Positions 63,903-64,000 of a DNA stretch of 64,000 nucleotides are shown in pieces. Source of the stretch: an uncultured Dyadobacter sp. (lineage in GTDB: Bacteria > Bacteroidota > Bacteroidia > Cytophagales > Spirosomataceae); contig NZ_CAMLSE010000001.1 in NCBI RefSeq assembly GCF_946482605.1, positions 124,001 through 188,000 on the forward strand, written 5' to 3'. The translations under genes and the position numbers were made by a program. Each line of letters starts with the position of its first letter. Positions within the stretch are counted from its first letter, which is position 1. Under the pieces are notes generated by a model. The model was not told the DNA's origin, made no database searches, and worked only from the letters and a program-made list of their open reading frames with translations.

Positions 63903-64000
63903 ATGAAAAACTTCCCGAAATCCATATTATACGAATACCTGACGCTGTTGCTCGCACTGACGATGATCGGGACGTTGACCATTTCATGTCACGAAGACGA
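63903..64000 (+). CDS. Start of a surface lipoprotein gene, cut by the window end
   Basis: The ATG at 63903 opens a frame MKNFPKSILYEYLTLLLALT that reaches the window end with TISCHEDE, a lipoprotein signal with a lipobox Cys. Placed 19 bases after susD in the same direction, it is most likely the surface glycan-binding or IPT/TIG-type protein usual at this position. The domain itself is outside the window. Confidence 0.7.
   Translation, partial: MKNFPKSILYEYLTLLLALTMIGTLTISCHED

Overview
The window looks like chromosome from a Bacteroidota bacterium of the order Cytophagales, most likely Dyadobacter or a close relative. Supporting signs are the SusC/SusD pair behind an ECF sigma factor and FecR, DUF5686, DUF4833 and DUF4142 proteins, PycTM (DUF5706), weak Shine-Dalgarno sites, and several promoters of the Bacteroidota type (TTTG, about 20 bases, TAnnTTTG). 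I saw no tRNA, rRNA, CRISPR array, prophage or transposase. The genus is inference; the phylum is well supported.

Layout. 1-10.4 kb: housekeeping and envelope genes (CPA2 antiporter cut by the window edge, sufB, the heptose epimerase hldD, a pterin synthase, lpxB), a MarR-GNAT fusion, a Uma2 nuclease-like protein, and a Crp/Fnr regulator beside an alpha/beta hydrolase. 10.4-17.8 kb: exported and membrane proteins (Tat-type proteins, an amidase, ApbE, DUF421) and two very small membrane proteins. 17.9-24.6 kb: an RND efflux operon (TetR, TolC, fusion protein, pump) with a matching candidate operator on each side of tetR, an inverted array of octamer repeats, and a structured RNA or terminator at its end.

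24.9-39.3 kb is the most interesting part: fifteen consecutive same-strand genes that read as a complex-sphingolipid locus. The core (serine palmitoyltransferase, a GNAT-type acyltransferase, a CerR-like reductase) is translationally coupled. It is followed by an outer-membrane DUF5686 protein and then head-group genes: nucleotidyltransferase, ATP-grasp enzyme, CDP-alcohol phosphotransferase, flippase-like membrane protein, HAD protein, PfkB kinase and DUF4833. The tail holds a ceramide-type fatty acid hydroxylase and a coupled pair made of a CmoA-like carboxy-SAM synthase and an integral membrane PEMT/ICMT methyltransferase. Kinase, nucleotidyltransferase and CDP-alcohol transferase together would form a Kennedy-like route that activates a head-group alcohol and places it on ceramide. 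The CmoA-like gene suggests an unusual carboxymethyl modification.

39.5-51.3 kb: an NDH-2, then a GAF protein with cyclase-like motifs next to an HD-PycTM fusion and ppk1, which together look like a nucleotide-signalling and polyphosphate operon. It ends with a three-part surface protein (metallophosphoesterase, kinase-like domain, outer-membrane barrel). 51.5-56.5 kb: DUF421, DUF4142, PAS sensor, receiver and hybrid histidine kinase. 56.6-64 kb: an ECF sigma factor, FecR, SusC with an STN domain, SusD and the start of a surface lipoprotein, a standard glycan-uptake locus under cell-surface signalling.
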